DNA of 64,000 nucleotides from Candidatus Goldiibacteriota bacterium HGW-Goldbacteria-1 (GCA_002839855.1 PGYV01000003.1:1-64000); one strand, 5' to 3'. Positions 1-8,020 are shown, numbered from the stretch's first letter. The notes: generated from the letters alone by a model not told the origin. Translations and numbers: made by a program.

Positions 1-82
1 TACCGATCATGTCCTAATATTTTAAGCTTTTTAAGGTGTATACGATGTCTATCCTTATTCCCAAAATAAAGGTAAAATAATA

Positions 83-111
83 TTGACAAATGCTATACCG
101 TATAATATAAT
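83..111 (+). promoter_or_regulatory. sigma-70 promoter for tRNA-Glu
   Basis: TTGACA at 83-88 and TATAAT at 106-111 are separated by exactly 17 bp. A second overlapping TATAAT lies at 101-106 but would give a 12-bp spacer. The tRNA begins 46 bp downstream. The match to the consensus is perfect. Confidence 0.85.
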
Positions 112-157
112 TTGCAGGTTCTAAAAGACTAAAATTACAGTTAAATAGATGATAAAC

Positions 158-229
158 GTCCCCATGGTCAAGAGGTTAAGACACCGCCCTTTCACGGCGG
201 TATCGGGAGTTCAATTCTCCCTGGGGACG
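158..229 (+). tRNA. tRNA-Glu (anticodon TTC)
   Basis: The acceptor arms GTCCCCA (158-164) and TGGGGAC (222-228) pair, and G229 is the discriminator base. The anticodon stem CCGCC/GGCGG encloses the loop CTTTCAC, giving anticodon TTC. The T arm contains GTTCAATTC. CCA is encoded at 230-232. A promoter precedes the gene and a terminator follows it, so it is probably transcribed alone. Confidence 0.96.
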
Positions 230-232
230 CCA

Positions 233-271
233 AAAAAAATAGCCGGCTTTATTTAGCCGGCTATTTTTTTT
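233..271 (+). terminator. Rho-independent terminator after tRNA-Glu
   Basis: AGCCGGCT at 241-248 pairs with AGCCGGCT at 254-261 across a short loop. The stem is flanked by an A-run on the left and eight Ts on the right, so it could act in both directions. Confidence 0.9.
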
Positions 272-273
272 GT

Positions 274-660
274 GCGAGAAAGGTGAGAGTAGAGAGTAGA
301 TAAACCAAAAACAATCAAGACCACTGCCGATTTCCACTCAAACCACCTTTCGGTCACCTTTCACCTTTCTCCTCTCTGAATTGTTTTATATCAGGTGGCT
401 TTTTTATTTTGGCGAGAAAGGTGAGAGTAGAGAGTAGATAGGAGATAAACCAAAAACAATCAAGACCACTGCCGATTTCCACTCAAACAACCTTTCTCCT
501 CTCTGAAAGACCTTGCCTTTGTAATGTTTTGTCGCCTTTCTACTTTCTCCTCTCTGAAAAACCTTGCCTTTGTAATGTTTTGTCACCTTTCTACTTTCTC
601 CTCTCTGAAAGACCTTGTCTTTGTACTGTTTTGCCGCCTTTCTCCTATCTGAAAGTATTT
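274..660. repeat. Short-period repeat array between tRNA-Glu and the four-helix-bundle gene
   Basis: No convincing gene lies here. A unit of about 70 bp starting GAGAAAGGTGAGAG occurs at 274-344 and, with a small insertion, at 412-487. A second unit of about 45 bp, containing CTTTCTCCTCTCTGAAA and CCTTGCCTTTGTAATG, follows in about three diverging copies at 490-650. The two kinds are partly inverted relative to each other: GAGAAAGGTGA (276-286) pairs perfectly with TCACCTTTCTC (361-371). A 60-codon minus-strand frame across it (404-586) simply repeats itself and is not credible. Confidence 0.8.
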
Positions 661-758
661 TCCTGATTGCCTGTGATTTTGTTTTGTAGTAATATATTCC
701 CGAAATAACTTCATAGAGGGGGTTGTATAAAATGGCGTTTATATTTTAAAACCTGCAT

Positions 759-1082
759 GTGTATCAAAAAGCAGTAGATTTTGCCGAGCAAATTTCCAAT
801 CTGACTGATCATTTCCCAAAAGGAAACTATTATATTGTTGACCAGCTAAATCGTGCCGCTTTATCAATTTCGCTGAATATTGCCGAAGGCAATGGTAAGT
901 TCACGGGTAATGATAAGAAAAACTTCTTTTTTATAGCCCGGGGTTCAACACATGAGTGTGTTCCTCTGCTGGAAATTTCAAAGCGCAAGGGATTAATATC
1001 AGAGCCGGAGTGCATGAAGCTAAGTGTACAGCTGGAAGAAATAGGAAAAATGATATCGGGTATGATTACCAGATACAGTTAA
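759..1082 (+). CDS. Four-helix-bundle protein (23S rRNA intervening-sequence/S23 type), probable nonsense mutant
   Basis: The 107-residue frame resembles the small four-helix-bundle (S23/IVS) family, with the characteristic segments QKAVDFAEQIS, QLNRAALSISLNIAEGNGK and FIARGSTHEC. Members are usually close to 115-120 residues and begin with a segment like FExLxVYQKA. The open frame starts at GTG 759 and lacks that segment. Extending the same frame upstream reaches ATG 732, about 9 bases after AGAGGGGG, and encodes MAFIF, stop, NLHVYQKA. The stop TAA at 747-749 sits where Glu is expected. The gene is therefore either a fresh pseudogene or is re-initiated at GTG 759. The cellular function of this family is not established. 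Confidence 0.75.
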   Translation: MYQKAVDFAEQISNLTDHFPKGNYYIVDQLNRAALSISLNIAEGNGKFTGNDKKNFFFIARGSTHECVPLLEISKRKGLISEPECMKLSVQLEEIGKMISGMITRYS

Positions 1083-1106
1083 TATATTTCCTGTTTTTAC
1101 CCCAAG

Positions 1107-1135
1107 ATGACAAACGTTTTTATTTATGATAATAT
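1107..1135 (+). promoter_or_regulatory. Probable sigma-70 promoter for sufC-sufB
   Basis: ATGACA (1107-1112) and TAATAT (1130-1135) are separated by 17 bp, 40 bp before sufC. Both boxes are imperfect matches, so this is tentative. Confidence 0.45.
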
Positions 1136-1174
1136 ATCTATATGTTTAATAATTACTTTTAAAAGGACAAAACA

Positions 1175-1912
1175 ATGCTTGAAATAAAAGACCTTTGTGT
1201 TTCTATTTACGGCAATGAGGTATTAAAAGGGATTAATCTTACAATTCCCGACGGGCAGACTCATATCTTGTTCGGGCCAAACGGTTCCGGCAAGACATCC
1301 CTTCTTATGACGCTTATGGGTTATCCGCAGTATAAAATAACCAAAGGGGAGATAAAATATGACGGCGTATTGTTGAATGACCTGGCAATAGACGCAAGGG
1401 CTCGCCTTGGGATGGGGGTCTTCTTTCAGCGCCCGCCGATTATAAAAGGCATGAAGTTAAATGATGTATTAAAAGAGATAATGAAAAAAAGCGGTGTGGA
1501 TATAAATATAGAAAAAGGCGCGCAGGCGCTTAAACTTACCGGCTTAATAGGGCGCGACATCAACAGCGGTTTTTCAGGCGGAGAGATAAAAAGGTCTGAA
1601 TTAATGCAGCTGTTCGCGCAAAATCCGCACTTTGTAATGCTTGATGAACCGGAATCCGGCGTTGACCTTGAAAATATGGTAATGCTTGGCGGTAAAATAA
1701 GGATGCTTTTAGGGCGTGATATAAAAAAAGAAGAGCGTAAAAAAAGCGCTCTGATAATAACGCATACCGGATACATACTTGATTATGTGGACGCTGACGC
1801 GGGCTATACACTATTAAACGGAAAGATTCAGTGCAAGCATGACGCGCGCGTACTTTTTGAACATATTCAAAAACACGGTTTTACGGAGTGTGAATTATGC
1901 AGGGAGACGTAA
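1175..1912 (+). CDS. sufC: Fe-S cluster assembly ATPase SufC
   Basis: This 245-residue ABC-type ATPase powers the SUF iron-sulfur scaffold in the cytoplasm. The Walker A motif GPNGSGKT is at residues 34-41, the Q-loop FFQRPP at 83-88, the signature SGGEIKR at 134-140, and Walker B with the catalytic Glu (VMLDEPESGVD) at about 154-164. FSGGEIKRSE is typical of SufC rather than of import or export ATPases. The gene overlaps sufB by 16 bp, implying translational coupling. SufS, SufU and SufE are absent here, so this is a compact two-gene SUF locus. Confidence 0.93.
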   Translation: MLEIKDLCVSIYGNEVLKGINLTIPDGQTHILFGPNGSGKTSLLMTLMGYPQYKITKGEIKYDGVLLNDLAIDARARLGMGVFFQRPPIIKGMKLNDVLKEIMKKSGVDINIEKGAQALKLTGLIGRDINSGFSGGEIKRSELMQLFAQNPHFVMLDEPESGVDLENMVMLGGKIRMLLGRDIKKEERKKSALIITHTGYILDYVDADAGYTLLNGKIQCKHDARVLFEHIQKHGFTECELCRET

Positions 1913-3009
1913 TTAAAATTGACGAAAAAGACAGGCAGAAAATTCAGGACATAGGTATTAACACGGACGAAGCCGGCAGAAGCGGCTCTTTTGTGATGGA
2001 AAATGACAAAGTTCACCACTTAAGCATAAAGCAGCAGGGGGTGGAAATGCTTGCCATTAAAGAAGCGCTTACGCGCTACCCTGAATTAAAAGAGCTTATG
2101 TGGAAACTGGTGGACAAAGATAAAGATGAATACACAAAAGCCGCGTACGAAGAGACACATTCCGGTTATTTCATAAGGGTTAAATCCGGCGTCAAAGCGT
2201 ATTTTCCTTTTCAGGCGTGTTTCTTTATTAAGCAGGATAAGATGAAACAGAAAGTTCATAACCTTATTATACTGGAAGAAAATTCAGAGATTCACATCAT
2301 GAACGGATGCGCCGCCGCAAGTTATCTTGCGGAAGGCAGCCATATAGGCGTGACGGAAATATATGTGGGAAAGAACGCGAAACTTATGTACACAATGATA
2401 CACGACTGGGCAAAAGATGTTACGGTAAGGCCGCGCTCCGCAATTAAAGTGGAAGAAGGCGGAACATATATATCAAATTACATCGCTTTAAGGGACACCA
2501 AAATAACGCAGATGTACCCTGTGGCTTACCTTGACGGTAAAGGCGCTGTGGCAAAATTTAACACCCTCGTAATGGCGCCCGAAGGTTCTGTGTACGACCT
2601 TGGATCAAAAGTGCTTTTAAATGCACCTGACACGCGCGCGGAAATTATTAGCAGGTCTGTCAGCAAAGGCGGCACTATTATCGCAAGAGGGCACCTGCAG
2701 GCCAATTCACCCGGTGTATTCGCGCACCTTGAATGCGACGGCCTTATGTTAAAAGACGGCGGTGTTATTTCGGCAATACCGGAACTGGAAACAAAGTATG
2801 CCGATGTCAATATGTCGCACGAAGCGGCAATAGGAAAAGTGGACGAAGAGCAGATTTTATACCTTATGTCACGCGGTATTCCAAAAAATGAAGCGGTATC
2901 AGCCATTGTTTCGGGTTTTATGGATGTAAAACTGCTGGGCCTTCCCGATGCGCTGGAAGAAGAAATTAAAAAGCACCTTAAAGTCCTTGAAGAAAGCGAA
3001 GGTATTTAA
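1897..3009 (+). CDS. sufB: SufB/SufD-family scaffold protein
   Basis: This 370-residue protein is the partner of SufC and would form the beta-helix scaffold on which Fe-S clusters are assembled. The C-terminal half carries the SufBD core, ending in SHEAAIGKVDEEQILYLMSRGI, near-diagnostic of the family. It is shorter than E. coli SufB (about 495 residues) and resembles the minimal SufB of two-gene systems. The first cysteine of the SufB segment CDxLL is kept (codon 2734-2736). The residue nine places later, aligned by eye with catalytic Cys405 of E. coli SufB, is Gly (2761-2763). It could therefore be a divergent minimal SufB or behave more like SufD. A few bases at most separate it from the next gene. 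Confidence 0.85.
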   Translation: MQGDVIKIDEKDRQKIQDIGINTDEAGRSGSFVMENDKVHHLSIKQQGVEMLAIKEALTRYPELKELMWKLVDKDKDEYTKAAYEETHSGYFIRVKSGVKAYFPFQACFFIKQDKMKQKVHNLIILEENSEIHIMNGCAAASYLAEGSHIGVTEIYVGKNAKLMYTMIHDWAKDVTVRPRSAIKVEEGGTYISNYIALRDTKITQMYPVAYLDGKGAVAKFNTLVMAPEGSVYDLGSKVLLNAPDTRAEIISRSVSKGGTIIARGHLQANSPGVFAHLECDGLMLKDGGVISAIPELETKYADVNMSHEAAIGKVDEEQILYLMSRGIPKNEAVSAIVSGFMDVKLLGLPDALEEEIKKHLKVLEESEGI

Positions 3010-3771
3010 ATGAAGAAGTTTTTTTTATTTGTTTTAGTTCCGCTTTTTTTATTTACGGCTTACACGCCTGACCCGGAAGAACATATCAGATTCGGCGCTC
3101 CATCCGGAAGCGGCAGAATATTAAAAAAGACAGGTTATGTCCTTATGTATGGCGGCAGCAAAAAAAATCCGTTGTGGGTTTCTTATCATCTGAAAAAAGG
3201 GAATATTCCTGAAAAAGCCCTTAAAAACGGCACTTTTACGCCGGATAAAGCCCTGCCGCCGGAATTAAGGACAAAAAGGAATGACTATCCCGCAGATTTT
3301 GACAGGTGCCCTATGGCGCCCGCGGTGGATTTATCGTATTCAGAAAAGACATTTAAAGAAGCGTTTTTAATGTCCAATGTCTGCCCCATGGAACCGTGGC
3401 TTAAGCGAGGCATATGGAAAGAATTTGAAAGTAAAGTAAGGGCATATGCCAGGTCTAAAGGCGGTGCGTTTGTGATAACAGGGCCGGCATTTAATTACGC
3501 GAAAGGTAAAAAGAAAATTATTAAAAATACCGGAATATATGTCCCCACGCACTTCTATAAAGTTGTGCTTTACCAGTCGGATGACGGAGGAATGCATGCG
3601 TTTGGTTTTATTATAGAGAACCGCAAACCGGAAAAGAAAATGACAGCGTACGGGACATCTGTGGATGAAGTTGAAAAACTTACAGGTTTTGATTTCTTTG
3701 CTGAACTTCCCGCGCAGGTGCAGGCAATTATAGAAAAAGAAAAAGGGTTTCCGAAAGATTTTTTACTATAA
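3010..3771 (+). CDS. Secreted DNA/RNA non-specific endonuclease-fold protein, catalytically degenerate
   Basis: The 253-residue protein starts with a signal peptide (MKKFFLFVLVPLFLFTAY) and then shows the layout of the Serratia/NucA beta-beta-alpha-metal nuclease family: an FDR segment, MAPAVD, LMSNVCPMEP and RGIWKEFE. The catalytic DRGH motif reads DRCP, so the general-base His is Pro (codon 3310-3312). The metal-binding Asn of the LNxGxW segment is Lys (3403-3405). The downstream Glu (RLE in Serratia, here FE) is retained. The fold therefore seems kept while metal-dependent cleavage is probably lost. The protein would be exported. It directly follows sufB without a gap. Confidence 0.75.
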   Translation: MKKFFLFVLVPLFLFTAYTPDPEEHIRFGAPSGSGRILKKTGYVLMYGGSKKNPLWVSYHLKKGNIPEKALKNGTFTPDKALPPELRTKRNDYPADFDRCPMAPAVDLSYSEKTFKEAFLMSNVCPMEPWLKRGIWKEFESKVRAYARSKGGAFVITGPAFNYAKGKKKIIKNTGIYVPTHFYKVVLYQSDDGGMHAFGFIIENRKPEKKMTAYGTSVDEVEKLTGFDFFAELPAQVQAIIEKEKGFPKDFLL

Positions 3772-3819
3772 AATTTTTGCGGCATAAATAGCAGGCCGCA
3801 TAGAAAAGAGGGGTTGAAA

Positions 3820-4191
3820 ATGCCGCACGGTGAAATTTATTCGGACAAAAGAAAGCACAACAGAATAGAGAAGAAACTTAAAGTCACATATAAAATCATG
3901 AAAGATTCCGATGTGGGTATTGAAGCTGTAGAAAAATCAAAACGGCACGTGGAATCAAGCGATATAAGCATCTGCGGCATCCAGCTTTTATGCGATGAAC
4001 ACTTTAAGCATGAGGATGTTTTACGGCTTGATATTTATGTGGACGGGGAAGAAAAACCGCTTGCCACATTTGCGGAAGTAAAGTGGGTCAAAAAAGATGA
4101 AAAAATTGAAAAGTTCAGGATTGGGCTTGAATTCCTTGTCTTAAAAGAAGACCATATTGATGCCATTAAAAACCTTGAAAAACGCCTTTGA
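3820..4191 (+). CDS. PilZ-domain protein (c-di-GMP binding)
   Basis: The 123-residue protein has the two PilZ signatures. The arginine-rich loop KRKHNRIEKK lies near the N-terminus, and DISICGIQL corresponds to the (D/N)xSxxG motif. PilZ domains bind cyclic di-GMP and often adjust pilus or flagellar motility, which fits the pil genes downstream. ATG 3820 is preferred because AGAGGGG lies 8-10 bases upstream. An in-frame TTG at 3814 would overlap that site. The partner it controls cannot be deduced. Confidence 0.82.
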   Translation: MPHGEIYSDKRKHNRIEKKLKVTYKIMKDSDVGIEAVEKSKRHVESSDISICGIQLLCDEHFKHEDVLRLDIYVDGEEKPLATFAEVKWVKKDEKIEKFRIGLEFLVLKEDHIDAIKNLEKRL

Positions 4192-4237
4192 AAGTATTGT
4201 GTCAGGTAAAAACGCAGTAATTTTTTTACATTTTGAT

Positions 4238-4266
4238 TTGACAGGATATAAAATAACAAATATAAT
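4238..4266 (+). promoter_or_regulatory. sigma-70 promoter of pilT-pilC
   Basis: TTGACA (4238-4243) and TATAAT (4261-4266) are separated by 17 bp and match the consensus perfectly. The pilT start codon is 44 bp further on, preceded by GGAGGT. Confidence 0.85.
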
Positions 4267-4310
4267 AGTAAAAGATGCAATAGGACAAACAAATTTATCC
4301 GGAGGTAATA

Positions 4311-5399
4311 ATGGTAAACATTGACACGCTTTTAAGGATTATGTTTGAAAAAGGGGCATCGGATCTTCATCTTACGGTGGGAGCTCCTCCAATGTTAAGG
4401 ATAGACGGGGAAATGATAGCGTCAGAATTTGAAAAATTAAGGCCGGATGACTGCCAGCATGTTATATACAGTATTCTAACCGACGAACAGAAAGAAAAGT
4501 TTGAAAGGGAAAATGAACTTGACCTATCGTTCGGTGTTGAAGGCATAGGCCGCGTCAGGATGAACGTTTATAAACAGAGGGGCGCGGTGGGAGCCGCGTT
4601 AAGACGGATTCCCATGCACATTTTAAGTTTTGAAGAATTGGGCCTGCCGGCTGCGGTTCAGGAAATAGCAAAATTCCCAAAAGGGCTTGTTCTTGTAACC
4701 GGGCCTACGGGTTCAGGAAAGTCCACGACACTGGCTTCCATGATAGACTGGATAAATTCCCACAAAGCAGGCCATATTATTACGATAGAAGACCCGATAG
4801 AATTTATTCATACGCATAAAAGCTGTATAGTAAACCAGAGAGAAGTGGGCACGGACACAAGGAAATTTTCCGATGCTTTAAAATATGTTTTAAGGCAGGA
4901 CCCCGACGTAATACTTGTAGGTGAAATGAGGGACCTTGAAACAATAGAAGCCGCGCTTACCATTGCGGAAACGGGGCATATGGTTTACGGCACGCTGCAC
5001 ACGCCTGATGCGGTGCAGGCTATAAACAGGATGATAGACGTATTCCCGGCGCATCAGCAGTCACAGGTAAGGGCGCAGATTTCTTTTGTGCTTCAGGCCG
5101 TGGTATGCCAGCAGCTGCTTCCAAAGTCGTACTCTTCCGGAAGGGCGCTGTGCGCGGAAATATTAATTACCAACGCCGCAATAAGAAACTTAATCAGGGA
5201 AGAAAAAATCCATCAGATATACTCTATAATGCAGACCGGCTCCGAATACGGAATGAGAACCATGAACCAGTCTCTGGCAGAACTTTACAGCAAACAGCTT
5301 GTTACATACAATGAAATATTTGCAAGGACAACTGACCCTAAAGACCTGCAAAGGCTTGTGCAGGGCGGGGGCGGCGGCGGCAAGAGCACCGCATATTAA
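4311..5399 (+). CDS. pilT: Twitching motility retraction ATPase PilT
   Basis: This 362-residue cytoplasmic hexameric ATPase disassembles the pilus to produce retraction force. The Walker A motif GPTGSGKS is at residues 131-138, the Asp box ITIEDPIEF at 157-165, Walker B ILVGEMRD at 201-208, and the His box TGHMVYGTLHT at 221-231. The length is normal for PilT and the extra N-terminal domain of PilB is lacking. The C-terminus ends in a glycine run then KSTAY, an unusual tail. No PilB extension ATPase is present in this window. The start follows CCGGAGGT at ideal spacing. PilC follows after 20 bp. Confidence 0.95.
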   Translation: MVNIDTLLRIMFEKGASDLHLTVGAPPMLRIDGEMIASEFEKLRPDDCQHVIYSILTDEQKEKFERENELDLSFGVEGIGRVRMNVYKQRGAVGAALRRIPMHILSFEELGLPAAVQEIAKFPKGLVLVTGPTGSGKSTTLASMIDWINSHKAGHIITIEDPIEFIHTHKSCIVNQREVGTDTRKFSDALKYVLRQDPDVILVGEMRDLETIEAALTIAETGHMVYGTLHTPDAVQAINRMIDVFPAHQQSQVRAQISFVLQAVVCQQLLPKSYSSGRALCAEILITNAAIRNLIREEKIHQIYSIMQTGSEYGMRTMNQSLAELYSKQLVTYNEIFARTTDPKDLQRLVQGGGGGGKSTAY

Positions 5400-5419
5400 T
5401 GCAGCCGGGAGCGAGATAA

Positions 5420-6625
5420 ATGGCAACATATTCTTATAAGGCAAAGACTCCGGACGGAAGGGTAATTGACGGAGTCATTGAAGCGGAAAACGATGAACAG
5501 TTAAGCGCCAAGATGAGGTCGCAAAAGCTGGTTGTTGTATCTTTTACAAAACAAAGCGGCGGGCTGATGTCCCTTTTTAAAATGGGGCCCAGGGTATCTA
5601 CAAGCACTATCGCTATTTTCTCCAGGCAGTTTGCCACAATGATAACAGCAGGATTACCCGTGCTTCAGGCGTTAAATATACAGGTGGAACAGATGGAAGA
5701 TAAGGTTTTTAAGGACGTGCTTACAAAAGTCAGGGATGACATCGGCGGCGGCGCCAACCTTTCAGACGCCATGTCGAAATTCCCGGGGGTATTTAATACT
5801 CTTTACTGCAGTATGATTAAAGCCGGTGAATTATCCGGATCTCTTGACCTTATTCTTGACAGGCTTTCCACCTTCCTTGAAAAGGGTGAAGCTTTAACTA
5901 AAAAGATAAAAGGGGCAATGACATACCCGGCGACAATTCTTGTCATAGCGCTTGCGATAACGGTTATTCTTATGGTAAAGGTTGTTCCGTCTTTTTCTAT
6001 GATATTTGAAAGCTTCGGCGGAAACCTTCCGGCGCCCACTCAGTTTCTTCTGAATTTCTCCAATTTTGAACAGAAATACGTCCTTCATGAAATCATAGGG
6101 GTGGCATTGTTAGTGGTAATATTTATTGTCACTAAAAAGACAGTAAAAGGCGCTTTTTTTATAGATTCAGTGATTTTAAAAATGCCTGTTTTTGGGCCTT
6201 TGACAAAAAAAGCCACAGTTGCAAGGTTTTCAAGGACGCTTGGCACGCTTTTAAAAAGCGGTGTCAGCATCCTGGACGCCATTGAAACGGTCGCGCGCGC
6301 CGCGGGAAATAAAGTAATTGAAAAAGCACTTATGGATGTCAGGGCTGCGGTCAGGGAAGGGCAAAGTTTAACAGACCCCATGAAAGCCACTAAATTGTTC
6401 CCTTCTATGGTTGTACAGATGGTCTCGGTAGGCGAAGAAACCGGTGCTTTAGACGATATGTTATTAAGAATGGCAAATTTTTATGATGAAGAAGTAGATA
6501 ACGCCGTTGACAGCATGATGGCAATGATAGAGCCCTTAATAATGGCGTTTTTAGGTGTGGTTGTAGGTGGGATGGTTATAGCCATGTTCCTGCCTATGTT
6601 CTCTATGGGAAGCATGGTCGGGTAG
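5420..6625 (+). CDS. pilC: Type IV pilus inner-membrane platform protein PilC
   Basis: The 401-residue polytopic protein is the platform on which the PilB and PilT motors act. It has a short N-terminal domain (YSYKAKTPDGRVIDGVIEA) and two type II secretion F domains, at about residues 65-190 and 270-395. Each contains the typical FSRQFATMITAGLPVLQAL and ARFSRTLGTLLKSGVSIL segments. Three strongly hydrophobic segments are seen near 165-190, 215-240 and 370-395. Its length matches the family. It lies immediately downstream of pilT and ends before the separate promoter of the pilin gene. Confidence 0.94.
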   Translation: MATYSYKAKTPDGRVIDGVIEAENDEQLSAKMRSQKLVVVSFTKQSGGLMSLFKMGPRVSTSTIAIFSRQFATMITAGLPVLQALNIQVEQMEDKVFKDVLTKVRDDIGGGANLSDAMSKFPGVFNTLYCSMIKAGELSGSLDLILDRLSTFLEKGEALTKKIKGAMTYPATILVIALAITVILMVKVVPSFSMIFESFGGNLPAPTQFLLNFSNFEQKYVLHEIIGVALLVVIFIVTKKTVKGAFFIDSVILKMPVFGPLTKKATVARFSRTLGTLLKSGVSILDAIETVARAAGNKVIEKALMDVRAAVREGQSLTDPMKATKLFPSMVVQMVSVGEETGALDDMLLRMANFYDEEVDNAVDSMMAMIEPLIMAFLGVVVGGMVIAMFLPMFSMGSMVG

Positions 6626-6651
6626 CTATACAAAAAAACATACAAAAAAAC

Positions 6652-6680
6652 TTGACAAAATAAAAAAGAAACAGTATACT
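6652..6680 (+). promoter_or_regulatory. Strong sigma-70 promoter of the pilin gene
   Basis: TTGACA (6652-6657) and TATACT (6675-6680) have a 17-bp spacer. A near-perfect ribosome binding site AGGAGGTGA follows at 6712-6720. This fits high-level expression of a structural subunit independent of pilC. Confidence 0.88.
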
Positions 6681-6726
6681 TGTTATAGAAAGAAGAAGTA
6701 AAAAAATTAAAAGGAGGTGAACGTAG

Positions 6727-7191
6727 ATGAAGAAACAGAATGGTTTTACGCTTATCGAGTTGATGATCGTTGTTGCGATCATCGGTATCTTGTCTGCAGT
6801 TGCAATCCCGAAGTTCTCTGACATGTTGGAAAAATCAAGAGAAGGCGCAACAAAGGGAAACGTTGGAGCCATAAAGTCAGCGGTATCAATTTATTATGGT
6901 GACAATCAGGGTCAATTCCCGGAAGATCTTGATACAGCCCCGGATAAATTTGGAGCGTATCTTGACAGAATGCCCCCGGTTAAGGTAAAAGGTCAGCACA
7001 ATCCGAACCCGCTTAAGGGAACCGTTATTACTGTTACTGTAGATACAGAAAAAGCATTGGCTACAAAGTCGGATAATATTGGTTTAGACACAGACGGTTG
7101 GAGATATAACAACAAGTCAGGCGATGTTTGGCTTAACAATGCGCAGCCGGATACAAAAGGTGTTACTTACTCGATTTACGGTTACGAATAA
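6727..7191 (+). CDS. pilA: Type IV major pilin (PilA/GspG-like)
   Basis: The 154-residue prepilin has a class III leader cleaved after Gly6, followed by FTLIELMIVVAIIGILSAVAIP, with the conserved Glu at mature position 5. The leader is handled by the prepilin peptidase encoded just downstream. The C-terminal globular part contains IDTDGWRYN-like and GDVWLNN segments reminiscent of GspG-type pilins, and has no cysteines, so there is no disulfide D-loop. Its own strong promoter, ideal ribosome binding site and following terminator mark it as the abundant subunit. It could function as a pseudopilin, but the pilT context favours a pilus. Confidence 0.9.
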   Translation: MKKQNGFTLIELMIVVAIIGILSAVAIPKFSDMLEKSREGATKGNVGAIKSAVSIYYGDNQGQFPEDLDTAPDKFGAYLDRMPPVKVKGQHNPNPLKGTVITVTVDTEKALATKSDNIGLDTDGWRYNNKSGDVWLNNAQPDTKGVTYSIYGYE

Positions 7192-7200
7192 CAGTTATGT

Positions 7201-7238
7201 AAAAAAAAGCCGCGGCTTAACTGCCGCGGCTTTTTTTA
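7201..7238 (+). terminator. Rho-independent terminator after the pilin gene
   Basis: AGCCGCGG (7208-7215) pairs with CCGCGGCT (7224-7231) across an 8-base loop. The stem has an A-run before it and TTTTTTT after it, isolating the pilin transcript from pilD. Confidence 0.92.
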
Positions 7239-7264
7239 TTTTCAAATTTAAAATTGGGGGTTTA

Positions 7265-8002
7265 ATGAACTCTGAAATTATATTCGCCGGAACAGTGCTT
7301 ATTATATTTATATACGGCGCTGTTATAGGCAGTTTTCTGAATGTATGTATATACAGGATTCCCGAAAACAAATCCATTGTTTCGCCGCCTTCCGCGTGCC
7401 CTGAATGTGGAAATTTCATCAAATGGTATGATAATATCCCTATTTTAAGTTATTTTATACTTGGAAGAAAATGCAGGTTTTGCGGGGAAAAGATATCAGG
7501 CAGATACCCAATAATTGAATTTATGACGGGTTTACTGTTTGTTTTATTTTTTATTAAGTTTGGGGTTGAAAAAAACTATTTTTTCTATATAATAATGGTA
7601 GGTTATCTTATAACGTTAGCATTAATAGATATTGACAGAAAAATTGTACCTGATGGTATTTTGAAGTATATGTGCATAACCGGTGCGGTTTTTTCAGTCT
7701 TTAAGTTTGGCGGAATTAACCTGTTTGAAGGCATTATAGGTGCAACGGCAGGCGGCACGCTTCTGCTTATATTGAACTACTTTACTAACGGAAAGATAGG
7801 GGAAGGTGATATTAAGCTTGCAGCAGTGCTGGGTATGTGTGTCGGGGCTGCGGCGGTATTTGATATAATTTTCTACTCTTTCATAGTTGGCGGTTTTGTG
7901 GCAGTGTTCTTGTTGGTTACGGGAAAGAATGGAAGAAAGGACGAAATTGCTTTTGTGCCTTTTATCGCCGCGGGTTTTATTTTAAAATACCTGCTGGCGT
8001 AA
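7265..8002 (+). CDS. pilD: Prepilin peptidase / N-methyltransferase PilD
   Basis: This 245-residue integral membrane aspartyl protease cleaves prepilin leaders and methylates the new N-terminus. It has the N-terminal segment GSFLNVCIYRIPENKS, a zinc-binding cysteine pair set (CPEC and CRFC) in the cytoplasmic loop, and the catalytic aspartates in LIDIDRKIVPD and GEGDIKLAAVLG. ATG 7265 is taken as the start because it follows the pilin terminator and a G-rich site. The frame stays open upstream to 7124, but that extension runs back through the terminator and into the pilin gene. Confidence 0.94.
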   Translation: MNSEIIFAGTVLIIFIYGAVIGSFLNVCIYRIPENKSIVSPPSACPECGNFIKWYDNIPILSYFILGRKCRFCGEKISGRYPIIEFMTGLLFVLFFIKFGVEKNYFFYIIMVGYLITLALIDIDRKIVPDGILKYMCITGAVFSVFKFGGINLFEGIIGATAGGTLLLILNYFTNGKIGEGDIKLAAVLGMCVGAAAVFDIIFYSFIVGGFVAVFLLVTGKNGRKDEIAFVPFIAAGFILKYLLA

Positions 8003-8020
8003 AAAATTTAGGGAGAGAAA

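Noticed and set aside
404-586. Minus-strand frame of 60 codons with internal peptide repeats
   Set aside because: It lies wholly in the short-period DNA repeat array and merely translates it. No ribosome binding site or family resemblance.
274-660. Possible CRISPR array
   Set aside because: Repeats are of uneven length and spacing, without unique spacers of constant size, and no cas genes are nearby.
3778-3800. TGCGGC/GCCGCA hairpin after the nuclease-fold gene as a terminator
   Set aside because: The loop is long and no T-run follows, so the support is too weak.
7124-7264. Upstream extension of the pilD frame
   Set aside because: It overlaps the pilin 3' end and a strong terminator. ATG 7265 gives the normal PilD N-terminus.
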